A stretch of DNA of 64,000 nucleotides from Deinococcus sp. HSC-46F16 (GCF_024171495.1 NZ_JALJZW010000003.1:1-64000); one strand, 5' to 3'; counted from the first letter of the stretch, positions 39,110-49,790 are shown. The notes: generated from the letters alone by a model not told the origin. Made by a program: numbers and translations.

Positions 39110-39997
39110 CTAGAGGCGCTGCACTGCGGACGGGTCGATCACGCCCCGCCCCAGCAGGTGCAGGGCCGCGAGGTTGCCGCGCAGTCGCCCCCGGCGGTCG
39201 GTGGCCGCGTGGGTGACCCGCAACCGGCGGTCAAGGCCCAGCAGGCTCAGCACGTTGAGCCCCAGCGACAGCCCGATCAGGCGCAGGCATTCGGGACCGG
39301 GAATGGCCCGCTTGCTCGCCCACAGGTACACCGGATTCATGACCTGCGCGAAACCCAGCCGCGGTTCCGACATGCGTCCAGACGGGGTGCTGAGGTGAAT
39401 CAGGCGTCCGCCGCTGTAGTCCACCGTCCGGCCCCACCGCGAGAGCCGGGCGCCGAAATCGAGGTCTTCCAGGTAGGCGTACAGGGCGAGCCGTTCATCA
39501 AAACGGGTCGCCTGGGCCGGAGCCGTGCGGGCCACCATGTTGCAGCCGTACAGGCCCAGCCGGGAGCGCACGGGAGGCGGCGGAACGGACCACGCCTTTA
39601 AAATCTCTCGCGCCCGCTCACGCGGCAGCAGCCCCTCCTCGGCGCGGTCGAGCACCGGCACGGCGCTGAAGCCGGTCACGTCGGGGTGGATCACCAGGAA
39701 ACCTTCGGCCCGCCGCAGGTAGTCCGGGGCGAGCTCCACGTCGTCGTCGAAAAAGACCACCGCCCCGGAGTCGGCCGAGAGGTGGTCGAGGGCACAGTTG
39801 CGCTGCCGGGGAATGCCGGGCGCCGAGAACAGCACCCGCAGCCCCGGCCGCTCCCGCACGCCCTCCGGGAGGTCGGCTTCCTGGGTTACGACGATGAGCA
39901 GCTCGTCCGGGGCGCGGGTCTGCCGCTCCAGGGACGCCAGCGTTCCAGCCAGAATCTCCGGGCGGCCCTTGCTGACGATGACGACAGAGATGAACAC
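39110..39997 (-). CDS. GT2-family glycosyltransferase
   Basis: The 295-residue GT-A enzyme opens with SVVIVSKGRPEILAGTLASL and carries the metal-binding DxD motif as VVFFDDDVELAPDY near residue 82 and a late ALYAYLEDLDFGARLSRWG with the catalytic-base-like ED. These are the marks of rhamnosyl/galactofuranosyl-type GT2 proteins. GTG 39997 is preceded by GGAG at 5 nt; TAGACT (40042-40037, minus strand) could be the -10. It closes the polysaccharide locus. Confidence 0.88.
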   Translation of the reverse strand: MFISVVIVSKGRPEILAGTLASLERQTRAPDELLIVVTQEADLPEGVRERPGLRVLFSAPGIPRQRNCALDHLSADSGAVVFFDDDVELAPDYLRRAEGFLVIHPDVTGFSAVPVLDRAEEGLLPRERAREILKAWSVPPPPVRSRLGLYGCNMVARTAPAQATRFDERLALYAYLEDLDFGARLSRWGRTVDYSGGRLIHLSTPSGRMSEPRLGFAQVMNPVYLWASKRAIPGPECLRLIGLSLGLNVLSLLGLDRRLRVTHAATDRRGRLRGNLAALHLLGRGVIDPSAVQRL

Positions 39998-39999
39998 TG

Positions 40000-40448
40000 A
40001 TGCTCCTTGGGAATTCGGCGGTGGGAAAGCGCCGTCAGTCTAGCCCCGTGGAAAGCCGCCTCATGGGCGGCCCACCCCGGCGGGGGGACCGGCGAGTGTG
40101 CCGCGTGTGGGCCGTTCCCGCCCGCAACGCCTGCGCGAGGTCCGCGCCGGAGAGCCGCTGGGAGTCCATGGCGAGGTGGTGTATCCCCGGAGGGTATGCG
40201 CCTGAGAACCTTAGGGGAATATGGGCAGGAGTGAAGTTCCCCTGTCCTGAGCGCCCCACACCGAGGGTGTTGGTTCCCGCCGCCCGTGCCCTTCCCTGGC
40301 CGAACACGAGGAGCACGGGGCCTCACGGCGGGTCGACCCTGGGCCGAACTGCGGACCTCAGGCTGGCCTTTGCTACCCTGGGGGGGTATATTGGGCCTCA
40401 GCTACCGGCGCTGACGTCCCCCGTTCTTTCCTTTCGGCAAGGAGTCTC
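40000..40448. other. Intergenic region with regulatory signals only
   Basis: 450 bp between divergent genes contain no supported gene. The left part has the -10-like TAGACT for the GT2 gene; the right part has the partly symmetrical CsoR-type operator candidate. The middle (40160-40240) has small symmetric elements (TATCCCCGGAGGGTATG) of unknown meaning. Confidence 0.4.
40374..40388. promoter_or_regulatory. Candidate CsoR-family operator
   Basis: TACCCTGGGGGGGTA is a partly symmetric TACCC/GGGTA element with a G-tract, the form of operator recognised by CsoR/RcnR-type repressors. It overlaps TATATT (40387-40392), a possible -10, about 60 bp before the repressor gene. Confidence 0.5.
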
Positions 40449-40721
40449 ATGACCCCCACCCCTGCTCCCCTGAGTGCCACCGACGAAAAGGTCCTCAACC
40501 GCCTGCGCCGCATCGAGGGTCAGGTGCGCGGCCTCCAGCGCATGATCGAGGAAGGCCGCGACTGCCACGACATCTTGACCCTGCTGTCGGGCATCCGCAG
40601 TGCGCTGGACGCCACGGGCGACACGATTCTGGAGCAGTACGCCTCGGGCTGCCGCGCCCACCCGGATCAGCCCATCACCCCGCAGGACGTGGTGCGGGCG
40701 GTCAAGCTGCTGCGGGGGTAA
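40449..40721 (+). CDS. CsoR-family metal/thiol-sensing repressor
   Basis: The 90-residue all-helical repressor has NRLRRIEGQVRGLQRMIEEG, the family's DNA-binding helix. The sensing positions are Cys39 (RDCHDIL), residue 64 and Cys68 (ASGC). In copper-sensing CsoR the set is Cys-His-Cys with this same spacing (+25, +29); here residue 64 is Tyr. Cu(I) sensing is therefore doubtful and a thiol/persulfide-type signal is possible. AAGGAG lies before ATG. No transporter or sulfur gene adjoins it; the next gene has its own promoter. Confidence 0.83.
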   Translation: MTPTPAPLSATDEKVLNRLRRIEGQVRGLQRMIEEGRDCHDILTLLSGIRSALDATGDTILEQYASGCRAHPDQPITPQDVVRAVKLLRG

Positions 40722-40788
40722 GGGCCATCGGGCCGAAGGTGGATGCGGGGCGCCCACGCCTCATGGTCACCCGCCGTACAGTGACCCC

Positions 40789-42216
<1,428 letters not shown>

Positions 42217-42338
42217 AGGCCCTGGGAGCCGCGCTGGGCGGGGGTCAATGGGGGTGGTCGGCCTTAAACGTGACTTAATGAACTTTCCGAAAATACCGTT
42301 CAGCACGACATTTTTCGGTGGGGCACCTTGTCAAATGC

Positions 42339-42388
42339 GTGCTGGAGGGGCTGTTTGACCCATACCCCCCCTTTTCGCCTTCCAGCAC
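42339..42388. promoter_or_regulatory. Inverted repeat upstream of the HU gene
   Basis: GTGCTGGA (42339-42346) and TCCAGCAC (42381-42388) are perfect complements 34 bp apart, 20 bp before the HU start. This could be an operator or a looped binding site. CATGCT (42395-42400), 7 nt before ATG, may be the -10. Confidence 0.4.
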
Positions 42389-42407
42389 ATATGTCATGCT
42401 GCACGCC

Positions 42408-42812
42408 ATGACGAAGAAAACGACGAAGGCAGCGGCCAGCAAGAAGTCCGAAGGCACCACCAGCCGTGGCGGCAACGGCGGCGCGACCCGTGGACGCAGC
42501 GCGGGCGGCAACGCCGAGGGCGGCAGCGAGCGCACCGGCAAGGTCGCCAAGACCCAGCTCGTGGAGCAGGTCGCCGAGAAGACCGGCCTGACCAAGAAGC
42601 AGAGCGAGGAAGCCGTCAGCGCCATGCTCGACGTGGTCGTGGACGCCATCCGCAGCGGCCAGAGCGTGGGCCTGCCCGGCCTGGGCACCCTGAGCGTCAA
42701 GGCCACCGCCGCCCGCACCGGCGTGCGCCCCGGCACCTCCGAGAAGATCCAGATCCCCGCGGGCAAGAAGGTGGCCTTCAAGGTCGCCAGCACCCTCAAG
42801 GGCAACCTGTAA
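42408..42812 (+). CDS. hup: HU-family nucleoid protein with extended basic N-terminus
   Basis: The 134-residue protein has a Lys/Ser/Gly-rich unstructured N-terminal tail of about 45 residues ([16 protein letters not shown]…) followed by the HU body: [39 protein letters not shown] and the DNA-intercalating arm with its Pro ([17 protein letters not shown]). Deinococcus HU is known for such a tail. It compacts the nucleoid and is essential in D. radiodurans. ATG 42408 was chosen rather than 42396 for its -10 spacing. A clear terminator follows. Confidence 0.93.
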   Translation: MTKKTTKAAASKKSEGTTSRGGNGGATRGRSAGGNAEGGSERTGKVAKTQLVEQVAEKTGLTKKQSEEAVSAMLDVVVDAIRSGQSVGLPGLGTLSVKATAARTGVRPGTSEKIQIPAGKKVAFKVASTLKGNL

Positions 42813-42828
42813 GCTTTTTCCTCTGACC

Positions 42829-42860
42829 GGGCCGTCTCCTACGTGGGGGCGGCTTTTTTT
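42829..42860 (+). terminator. Rho-independent terminator of HU gene
   Basis: Stem 42831-42839 with 42845-42853 (9 bp, two G-U pairs), 5-nt loop TACGT, followed by seven T (42854-42860). Confidence 0.85.
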
Positions 42861-42896
42861 GGGTCGCCAGCCGGGACGGTCGCGTAGAGTTCCCCT

Positions 42897-43541
42897 ATGG
42901 CGCAGTTCTGGGACGAGACGGCCCGTGACCTCCTCGCGCGGACGGCGAGCGGCGACCCCACGCCGGGGGGTGGGGCGGCGGCGGCAGTGGCGGCGGCCTT
43001 CGGGGTCGCGCTGATGGAGATGGCGCTGAACATCGCCCTGGAGCGGTCCTGGCGCGAGGAGGCGCACCCGGAGCGCCGCGCCCTGCTGCCTTGGCTGGCT
43101 GGGCAGCGCGAGCACCTCCAGACGCTGGGACAGGCCGACGCGCGGGCCTTCGGGCGCTTCGTGGAGGCCGCCCGACAGCCGGACGAGACGCCGGAACAGG
43201 ACGCCGAGCGGGAGGCCGAGCTGGAAGATGCCGCCCGCCGCGCCGCCGGGGTCCCCCTTGACCTCGCGCAGACCGGGGTGCGGGTGCTGGAACGGGCCGC
43301 CGAGGCGCTGGCGCTCTCGCCCACGCTGGTCGTCAGCGACGTGAGCGCGGGGGCGGGCCTCCTTGCCGGGGCGGTGGACGCCGCCCGCGTGACTGTGGAA
43401 GCCAACCTCTCCCGCCTGCCGGACGCCGAGGCCCAGGCCCTGCGCGACGAGAGTGCCGCCCTGGCCCGCCGCGCCCGCGAACTGGCGGACGGGGTGCTGG
43501 GGGAGGCGTTGGAGCGGATGGGGGAGCGGGGGGGGAGTTAG
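42897..43541 (+). CDS. Cyclodeaminase/cyclohydrolase-family protein (FTCD C-domain-like)
   Basis: The 214-residue helical protein starts with the family hallmark DPTPGGGAAAAVAAAFGVALMEM at residues 20-42, the phosphate/folate-contacting loop of formiminotransferase-cyclodeaminase proteins, and ends with SDVSAGAGLLAGAVDAARVTVEANL. Such proteins cyclise formimino-THF or act as methenyl-THF cyclohydrolase; which one applies here is not clear. ATG 42897 follows TAGAGT (42885-42890) by 6 nt, a leaderless start right after the HU terminator. Confidence 0.86.
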   Translation: MAQFWDETARDLLARTASGDPTPGGGAAAAVAAAFGVALMEMALNIALERSWREEAHPERRALLPWLAGQREHLQTLGQADARAFGRFVEAARQPDETPEQDAEREAELEDAARRAAGVPLDLAQTGVRVLERAAEALALSPTLVVSDVSAGAGLLAGAVDAARVTVEANLSRLPDAEAQALRDESAALARRARELADGVLGEALERMGERGGS

Positions 43542-44107
43542 CCCCGGACCTCCACTGTTACAGGCAGTTCACAGGCCGTGATCTCTCCATGCGGCGAGAC
43601 GGCCAGCACCCGGCGTTCGGCCAGGGTCCACAGCGCCCGGTGAATCGCCATCTCGGCGGCGGGGTCGCCGGAGGGCGCGAGGCGGTCGAGCAGGCCCGTA
43701 TAGCGCACTGCCTCGCCCTGACCGCCTGCCCAGGGGGTCGAGTCGGCCAGCAGCGTGAGCACCCGCCGCTGATCGGGCGTCTCGCCCTGTGCGGTTAGGG
43801 CGGCTCTGGCCCGTGCCATCGCCACCCGCGCCTCCCGCTCGCGGCGGCGGGCGGCCAGCGCGGCGGCCACGTCGTCGGGGACGGGCACGCCGGGGCGGGT
43901 GTGGCGGCGTTCGATCAGGCGCTCCAGATGCTCGTCGGCGCGGGCGCGGGCACTTCCGCCGAGGTCCCCGGCGCGGGCTTTCAGGCGGCTGGCGGTGTCC
44001 TGCACGCGTGGATCATGGCGCAGAGAGTCGGCGGCGCGGCGAGCGGCCTCGCCCACACTGGCCGCCTCCTGCCGTGCCACGTTGCGGAGGATGGAGCGCA
44101 GTTTCAT
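43538..44107 (-). CDS. Hypothetical protein with helical N-terminus and winged-helix-like C-terminus
   Basis: The 189-residue product is not recognised. Residues 1-65 are amphipathic and Ala/Arg rich (VARQEAASVGEAARRAADSL), 75-105 are basic, and 110-180 look like a small winged helix (TPDQRRVLTLLADST; AIHRALWTLAERRVLAVS). It overlaps the end of the convergent cyclodeaminase gene by 4 nt. ATG 44107 is the only good start. It may be a DNA-binding or accessory protein; nothing more can be said. Confidence 0.65.
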   Translation of the reverse strand: MKLRSILRNVARQEAASVGEAARRAADSLRHDPRVQDTASRLKARAGDLGGSARARADEHLERLIERRHTRPGVPVPDDVAAALAARRREREARVAMARARAALTAQGETPDQRRVLTLLADSTPWAGGQGEAVRYTGLLDRLAPSGDPAAEMAIHRALWTLAERRVLAVSPHGEITACELPVTVEVRG

Positions 44108-44150
44108 GCGGTCAGGTACGGGGGAAAGGGGACGGAGGTTCCAGCCAGGC

Positions 44151-47100
44151 TCACTCCTTCTCCACCACCTCCACCCGCTGCGCCTGTCCCTGCGCGGGCG
44201 GCAGCCCCGACGCCGACTCCACGCGGGGGGCGGGGGCCGTGTAGGTGCCGGGGGCCAGCGCCCGCAGGCGGTAGCGCACGGTGGTCACGCCCGCCGGGAG
44301 GCGTTCGAGGTAGAAGACCGCCCGGTCGTCATACAGCGAGCGGTCGGCCCACGCTGCGCCCGTCTGCCCCGCGCTCGCCACCGCGCCGGGGAAGGCGAAG
44401 GGGCGGTCGTCCACGGCCTCCAGCCCGCCGGGGAGGGGGTCGGTGAGGCGCAGGTGGCGCAGGGCGACCGGAGTCCGCAGGGTGAGGGTCACCGTGACCA
44501 GCCCGTCGCGCTCGACCCGCGAGCGGTCGTAGCGCCGCTCCACGACGATGGGGGAGAGGGTGGCCGGTTTGCTCCCCGCCGTCCGTGCGTCCAGCTCGGC
44601 CCGGTAGGCGAGGGGGCCGCTTGCCGTGAGCCGTAGGGGGGAGGTTGCCCCGCTGGACGGCAGCGTCAGCCGCACGGGCGGGCCGAGGGTGAGGTCGCGG
44701 GTGAAGTTGGCCTGGCTGACGGTGACGCGGGTGTTCGGGCGGCGTGTTTCCCCCGCCACTGCTTCCCGCAAGGCCCCCAGCGCGGCGGCGGTGGCGAGCG
44801 GCCCCTCCCACGCGCCGCCCGTGCGGCGGTCCAGCAGGGTCTGGAGGAACAAGGGAGCATCGGTCTTCTGCCCCAGCGCCTGTGCGGCGTCCAGCAGGTA
44901 CGCGGTAGCGGTCACGTCGTCCGCGAGGAAAAGGCCGCCCTCGGGGGTGCGCTCGGCCTGTGTCCGTGCAGCCCGGTAGAGGGTGAGCGCCGCTGCCCGT
45001 GCCCCCGCTGCCGGGGAGGAGGCCAGCGCGGCGGCGAGGCGGGCCTGCGATTCCGCGTCCCGGACGCCCCCGGAGCGGGCCAGATTCAGCGCCGGGGCCG
45101 CGTCCCCCGCGAGGGCGAGGGCGGCGGCGAGGTGGACGCGGTCGCCAGCGCTCGCCTTTCCGAGCAGGCCCCGCCCCGCGTCCACGGCTCCGCGCAGGGT
45201 GGCCGCATCGGTCAGGCCCGCGCCCTTGGCCGCCGCCAGCGCGGCGAGCGCGTGGGCGGTCTGTTCGGCGGTCACCGGACCCTGCGCGGTCCAGGCCCAG
45301 CCCGCGCCGTTCTCGCTGCCGAACTGCCGCAGCGCCAGCAACGTGGCGAGGTCGCGCCGCGCCTGAAAGAGCGCCCGCTCGCGCACATCCGGCCACCCCA
45401 GCGGCCCCGCCAGCCCCACGAGGTCGAGGTTGGCCCTCAGCCGCGCCGCCACCGCATCGGTGGTGGTCCAGCGCTCCTCCGGGTCCGCGAGGTAGGCGTC
45501 CAGATCGGCCAGTGCCGCTTGCAGGGGCGTGGCCGCCAGGGTGAGGGTCAGGGCCTCCGCCTGCTCCCCGGAGGGCACCCCGAACTCCACCGTTCGCGTG
45601 CCTGCCGCCGCCAGTATGCCCTCGCGGGTCAGGCGGGTGCGCGGCCCGGCGGGGCGCAGCGGCAGGGTCTGGCGCAGGGCGTCGGCCTGGCCCCCCAGCG
45701 CCGTCGCCCGCGCCTCCAACGTGAGCTTCTGGCCCGTCACCGGGGCCTCCAGCGGGAACCGCGCCACCGCGTCGCCGCCGCCCAGGGTCAGGGTGCGCGT
45801 GATGACATCGGTGCCCACGCTCAGGGCAACCTGGGCGGTCTTGCCCCCCGCGCGGTCCTGGACCCCCAGGTACGCGCTCCCCACGTCCCCCTGCGTCAGC
45901 ACGCGCGGCCCGGTCAGGCGCACGGCGAAGGGGAGGGTCGCCGTGATCCCGGCACGGGAGTCCCCCGCTCCACCCGACGGGGTAAAGGCGCGGGCCGTGA
46001 TCCGGTAGCGGCCCAGCGCTTCCGGCAGCTTCACCTTGACCTGGGCGCGGCCATCCGCCCCGGTCTGCAAGGCCCCGAAATAGGCGACCTCGCGCAGGTC
46101 CTGCCGCAGCGGGGCGCCGCCCTGATCGGCCCCACCGCCCCCACCCCCGTCGGCGGGCGCCCCGGCACTGGAGCGCACCTCCACGCGTGGATAGGTGGCG
46201 CCCCACAGGAAGCGCCAGGGGTCGGGACTGGGGTCAGCGGCCACGTCGTACACGGCCTCGTTGACCACCGCCAGTGTGACCAAAGCGGCCGTCCCCCTGC
46301 CCCCGGCGTGGGTGTCCACGCTCAGGGTGACCTCCTCGCCGGGGCGGGCCTGCTCGCGCGAGGGCTTCACCGTCACCACGAGCTGACGGTCGGAACGCGG
46401 CACGTACAGCAGCGGCGTTCCGGCCCGCACGCTCTCGGCCCCCGCGACCGCCGTCGCCTGTACGGTGAAGCCCGGCGAGAGGTCGGGAGTGACCTTCCAG
46501 GTCAGCGTCTGGGTCCGGCCCGTCACGCGCACGGTGCGGGTGGTCAGGCGGCCCTCGGCGGCGGCGGTCAGGCGCACCGGGGTCCCCACGGGAAGGGTGG
46601 TTCGCAGGGTCAGGCGGGCGGTGTCGCCCACCCCGTAGGTGTCGCGGTCGGGGTCCAGCGTCAGCGTGAAGCGCACGCCGGGGGCCTGGGTGGACGGCTC
46701 CGGCACGTAGCCCAGGCTCACGTTGGAGCGGGTGACTCGGCCCGCCGCGTCCTTCGCCTCCAGCCGCAGGGTGTAGCTGCCGGACCCGGTGGCGGGTGCC
46801 GTGACCGTCAGCGTGCCGCCCGCCCCGCTGCGGAGGGTCTGCGTCTGCACGGTGGCCTGCCGTTCGCGGTACTCGATGCGCCCGCCCTGCGCGACCCGCT
46901 CCTGCCAGCTCCGCACCACCGTGGCCGTCACCGCGCGGCCGGGGAGGGGTGTGCCCGGTCCCACCGCCCGCACGCGCAGGGCCGCGCTCGCCTTCCCCCC
47001 CGTCAGGGTCGGCCAGCGCACCAGTTCCAGCCGTACCCCCGCCGGATGCACCGTGACGGGCACGCTCGCCAGCACGTCGCGCCCGTACTCGTCGCGGGCG

Positions 47101-48743
47101 CGGGCGTAGACGGTGTAGTCGCGGGGCCGGGCGTTGGGCGCGGTGGGGCGCAGAGCCGCCGTGCCCGTGCCGTTTCGCGTCTGGGTGCGGGCGCTGGGTG
47201 CGCGGTTCGTCGGGACGGTCAGGAAGGCCGAGTCGCCCCAGGTGTCCGGCGAAATCCATTCGAAGTCGGGCCGCCCGCTGATACCCGGCACCGCTCCCGG
47301 CCACAGCTCCGACTGGTCCGAGCCGCCCAGCAGCGTGAACTCGACAGGCACGGTCGCCCCGCCCCCCTCGTACCGCTCTGCCTGCGCGGTGACGGGCACG
47401 CTGCTTCCGGTGACGACCTCGCGCGGTGCCGTCACGTCCAGCGTGAACTGCGGCTTGACGAAGGCCTGCACTCGCACGGGAACCGAACTCACGTCGGGAA
47501 GGGGCTTCGGGTTGGCCGGACTGGGCGCGGCGGGCAGCTCGGCCTCGATGCGGTACTCGCCCGTGCGGACGCCCTCCGGCAGCGGGAAGGCGAAGCGGGC
47601 GAGGCCGGAGGCGTTCGCGGTCACGCGGGCCTGTGCGAGCACGTCGCTCTGGCCCGACACCAGCCGCACGGTCAGCGCCCCGCGCCAGGAAGTCCGGGTC
47701 CCGGCCCCCAGCGAGCGGACCACCGCCAGCCCCTGCAAGGTCTCGCCGGGGCGGTAGACGGGCTTGTCGGTCTGGAGGTAGGCCCGCGCCCGCTCCGGCT
47801 GCCCCGCCCCCAGGCCGTAGTCGTCCACACCGAGCACGGCCCGGTGAACCGTCCCCCCCAGCGTGACCCGGCCGCGCAGCCACAGCCGCTCGCCGTCCCG
47901 CAGCGCCAACCGGGCGAACCCCCGCGCGTCGGTCGTGACCGGGGCCAGCACCCGCGCGGGGCGGTAGCGCCACGCTTCCTCCTGCCGCTGTTCCTCCTCT
48001 GTGGGGGGGCGCAGGGCCACCGCGTTCAGGCGCACGCCGGGGAGGGGTGCCCCGGTGTCCAGCCGGGTCGCCCAGACTTCCACTCCGGTCGGCGTGGCGA
48101 GGGTGGTCAGGGCGAGGTCGGTGACTTGCAACACAGCGGTTGCTAGCGTCTTGGAGGGCGCGTCTGCCCGCGCCGCCGCCACGAGGTACAGGCCCGGCGC
48201 GAGCCTGCCTACCTCCAGCTCGGTGCGCTCGCCCTTTGCCGTCACCTTCAGCGTCCGCACCGCTGGACCCGTCACCCGCAGGGGAGGCGCTTCTTGCAGC
48301 CCCGCCCCATCCAGCCGCGCGGCGTCCAGCGGCAGCACTCGCACCTGCCACGCGGTCACCCGGCCCTCCGCCCTCTCCAGGTTGCGGGTCAGGATCAGCG
48401 AAGCCGCCTGTCCGCTCGGCTGCGGCGATATATAGCCGAAGTAGCTCTCGCGCCCGCTGAGGTTGACTCCCGTGTCCGTGTAGGCCACCGTCCCCGCGCG
48501 GGCGTACAGCACCCGGTCGCCCGCCAGCACGGCCAGCACGGGTTTTTCGCTGGGGCCTCCCTGCCGCCGTTCCAGCGGGGCCAGCGGCGTGCCGGAGGGG
48601 AGGGTCTGCACCGGGTTCCCCCGCAGGTCGGGGCTGGCGTAGAGCGGCGTCGGCGCGACCGTGCGTTCGGCCCCCGCGCCCCCCAGCAGCAGGCAGAGGG
48701 TCAGCAGGCCGGAGCGCAGCCGGAAGGGGGTACGGGAGGACAT
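44151..48743 (-). CDS. Alpha-2-macroglobulin-like (MG2-domain) envelope protein
   Basis: The 1530-residue protein has a signal peptide (to about GGAGA) and many beta-sandwich MG domains. The MG2 hallmark YLQTDKPVYRPGETLQGLAV stands near residue 325. The A2M domain region YFGALQTGADGRAQVKVKLP lies near 887-906 and an alpha-helical thioester-domain-like region at about 1090-1350. The Cys-Gly-Glu-Gln thioester motif is absent, so it cannot trap proteases covalently. The C-terminal receptor-like part contains VRYRLRALAPGTYTAPAPRV. Bacterial A2Ms are periplasmic protease inhibitors. ATG follows TACGCT by 5 nt. Confidence 0.88.
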   Translation of the reverse strand: MSSRTPFRLRSGLLTLCLLLGGAGAERTVAPTPLYASPDLRGNPVQTLPSGTPLAPLERRQGGPSEKPVLAVLAGDRVLYARAGTVAYTDTGVNLSGRESYFGYISPQPSGQAASLILTRNLERAEGRVTAWQVRVLPLDAARLDGAGLQEAPPLRVTGPAVRTLKVTAKGERTELEVGRLAPGLYLVAAARADAPSKTLATAVLQVTDLALTTLATPTGVEVWATRLDTGAPLPGVRLNAVALRPPTEEEQRQEEAWRYRPARVLAPVTTDARGFARLALRDGERLWLRGRVTLGGTVHRAVLGVDDYGLGAGQPERARAYLQTDKPVYRPGETLQGLAVVRSLGAGTRTSWRGALTVRLVSGQSDVLAQARVTANASGLARFAFPLPEGVRTGEYRIEAELPAAPSPANPKPLPDVSSVPVRVQAFVKPQFTLDVTAPREVVTGSSVPVTAQAERYEGGGATVPVEFTLLGGSDQSELWPGAVPGISGRPDFEWISPDTWGDSAFLTVPTNRAPSARTQTRNGTGTAALRPTAPNARPRDYTVYARARDEYGRDVLASVPVTVHPAGVRLELVRWPTLTGGKASAALRVRAVGPGTPLPGRAVTATVVRSWQERVAQGGRIEYRERQATVQTQTLRSGAGGTLTVTAPATGSGSYTLRLEAKDAAGRVTRSNVSLGYVPEPSTQAPGVRFTLTLDPDRDTYGVGDTARLTLRTTLPVGTPVRLTAAAEGRLTTRTVRVTGRTQTLTWKVTPDLSPGFTVQATAVAGAESVRAGTPLLYVPRSDRQLVVTVKPSREQARPGEEVTLSVDTHAGGRGTAALVTLAVVNEAVYDVAADPSPDPWRFLWGATYPRVEVRSSAGAPADGGGGGGADQGGAPLRQDLREVAYFGALQTGADGRAQVKVKLPEALGRYRITARAFTPSGGAGDSRAGITATLPFAVRLTGPRVLTQGDVGSAYLGVQDRAGGKTAQVALSVGTDVITRTLTLGGGDAVARFPLEAPVTGQKLTLEARATALGGQADALRQTLPLRPAGPRTRLTREGILAAAGTRTVEFGVPSGEQAEALTLTLAATPLQAALADLDAYLADPEERWTTTDAVAARLRANLDLVGLAGPLGWPDVRERALFQARRDLATLLALRQFGSENGAGWAWTAQGPVTAEQTAHALAALAAAKGAGLTDAATLRGAVDAGRGLLGKASAGDRVHLAAALALAGDAAPALNLARSGGVRDAESQARLAAALASSPAAGARAAALTLYRAARTQAERTPEGGLFLADDVTATAYLLDAAQALGQKTDAPLFLQTLLDRRTGGAWEGPLATAAALGALREAVAGETRRPNTRVTVSQANFTRDLTLGPPVRLTLPSSGATSPLRLTASGPLAYRAELDARTAGSKPATLSPIVVERRYDRSRVERDGLVTVTLTLRTPVALRHLRLTDPLPGGLEAVDDRPFAFPGAVASAGQTGAAWADRSLYDDRAVFYLERLPAGVTTVRYRLRALAPGTYTAPAPRVESASGLPPAQGQAQRVEVVEKE

Positions 48744-48781
48744 GCCTCAGCGTACCCCCAGGCCATGAAGGGCACCTCCGC

Positions 48782-49663
48782 CTATCCGCCCAGCGCCGCC
48801 CGCGCCTGGTTGCGGAAGCGCAGCAGCTCCTTGCTCTGCGGGTCGATCTTGAGGGCCTGCTGGCTGTATTTCAGCGTCTTGTCGTGGTCGCCCGACTGGC
48901 TCCAGGCCTCGAAGGCTTCCTGGCGGTAGAGGTAATACAGGGTCGGCACCCCCAAGGCCGCCGCCCGCGCGAAGTTGTCGGCGGCAGCCTTCACATTCCC
49001 CAGGCGCAGGTTCGCCTTGCCCAGCCCCCACCAGTTGTAGGGGTCGTTCGGGCGGGCCTTGACGTTGCTCTCCCCGACGCGGCGCAGCAGGTTCCAGTTC
49101 CCGGCGGCGCTGAAGCTCTCGCCCAGGGCGGCGCGGACCTCGCCTTCCTTCGCGGGCGGGTAGGTCACCATGTATTCGCCGTTGTAGTAGTGCCACAGGT
49201 CCATCAGCTCGGCCTGGGTCAGCCACAGCCGGGCGCCCCGCAGGGGATCGGAGGTCAGGAAACGGCCCCCCTCGTACCCGTACACGGTGCGAAAGTGCGC
49301 CACGTTGCTGCCAGGCCGCAGCCGCTGCTGCACCACGACCGGGAACCCCCGGTCCAGCAGATCGCGCAGGAGGTCGGGCGTCCCCGCGTACCGAATCACG
49401 CTACGCAGCCCGAAGCGTCCCAGATAATTCGCCAGTTCCACGCTGGTGACCTGTGGGTCGCTCGCCGAGTCCTTGAGCGCGTTCGCCGCCTGCGCCTGCG
49501 TCAGGCGGGTGCCGTAGTAGCCCGCAATCGTCATCGCCGTGACCGGCCCACAGTTGTCCCGGCCCTGCGGCTCGTGAAGGATGTTTTTCAGCGTGACCTG
49601 GGCTGAGGCCGCGCCTCCCAGGGTCAGGGCGGTCAGAACGGAAAGAAGAAGTCGCCTCGACAT
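48782..49663 (-). CDS. C39-like cysteine peptidase with TPR repeats, exported
   Basis: The 293-residue protein has a signal peptide (RLLLSVLTALTLGGAASA). A papain-like C39 domain follows: catalytic Cys in EPQGRDNCGPVTAMTIAGYYG, His in SNVAHFRTVYGY and Asp in FLTSDPLRG. At about 200-290 there are TPR-like helices (PNDPYNWWGLGKANLRLGN; HDKTLKYSQQALKIDPQS). Stand-alone C39/TPR proteins in the envelope are of unknown target. ATG 49663 is chosen by the signal peptide; the open frame runs to 50032 without meaning. It lies 38 bp upstream of the A2M-like gene, same strand. Confidence 0.84.
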   Translation of the reverse strand: MSRRLLLSVLTALTLGGAASAQVTLKNILHEPQGRDNCGPVTAMTIAGYYGTRLTQAQAANALKDSASDPQVTSVELANYLGRFGLRSVIRYAGTPDLLRDLLDRGFPVVVQQRLRPGSNVAHFRTVYGYEGGRFLTSDPLRGARLWLTQAELMDLWHYYNGEYMVTYPPAKEGEVRAALGESFSAAGNWNLLRRVGESNVKARPNDPYNWWGLGKANLRLGNVKAAADNFARAAALGVPTLYYLYRQEAFEAWSQSGDHDKTLKYSQQALKIDPQSKELLRFRNQARAALGG

Positions 49664-49790
49664 GGCCCAGTGTGCCGCCTTCCGCGCCCGATCCCTTTCC
49701 ATGTTGAATAAATGTGGCTTGCCCTTTTGCCCCTTGCAAGGCCGTCTCCCTCTCGCCCGGACGCCCGTGAATGTCCCCCCGCGTTCAAAA

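Noticed and set aside
40160..40240. Possible riboswitch before the CsoR gene
   Set aside because: Small symmetric elements exist but no known riboswitch core could be matched, and the operator-like site closer to the gene explains regulation better.
45132..48146. 1004-codon open frame on the plus strand
   Set aside because: Antisense to the A2M-like gene, low-complexity composition, no start signal or motif.
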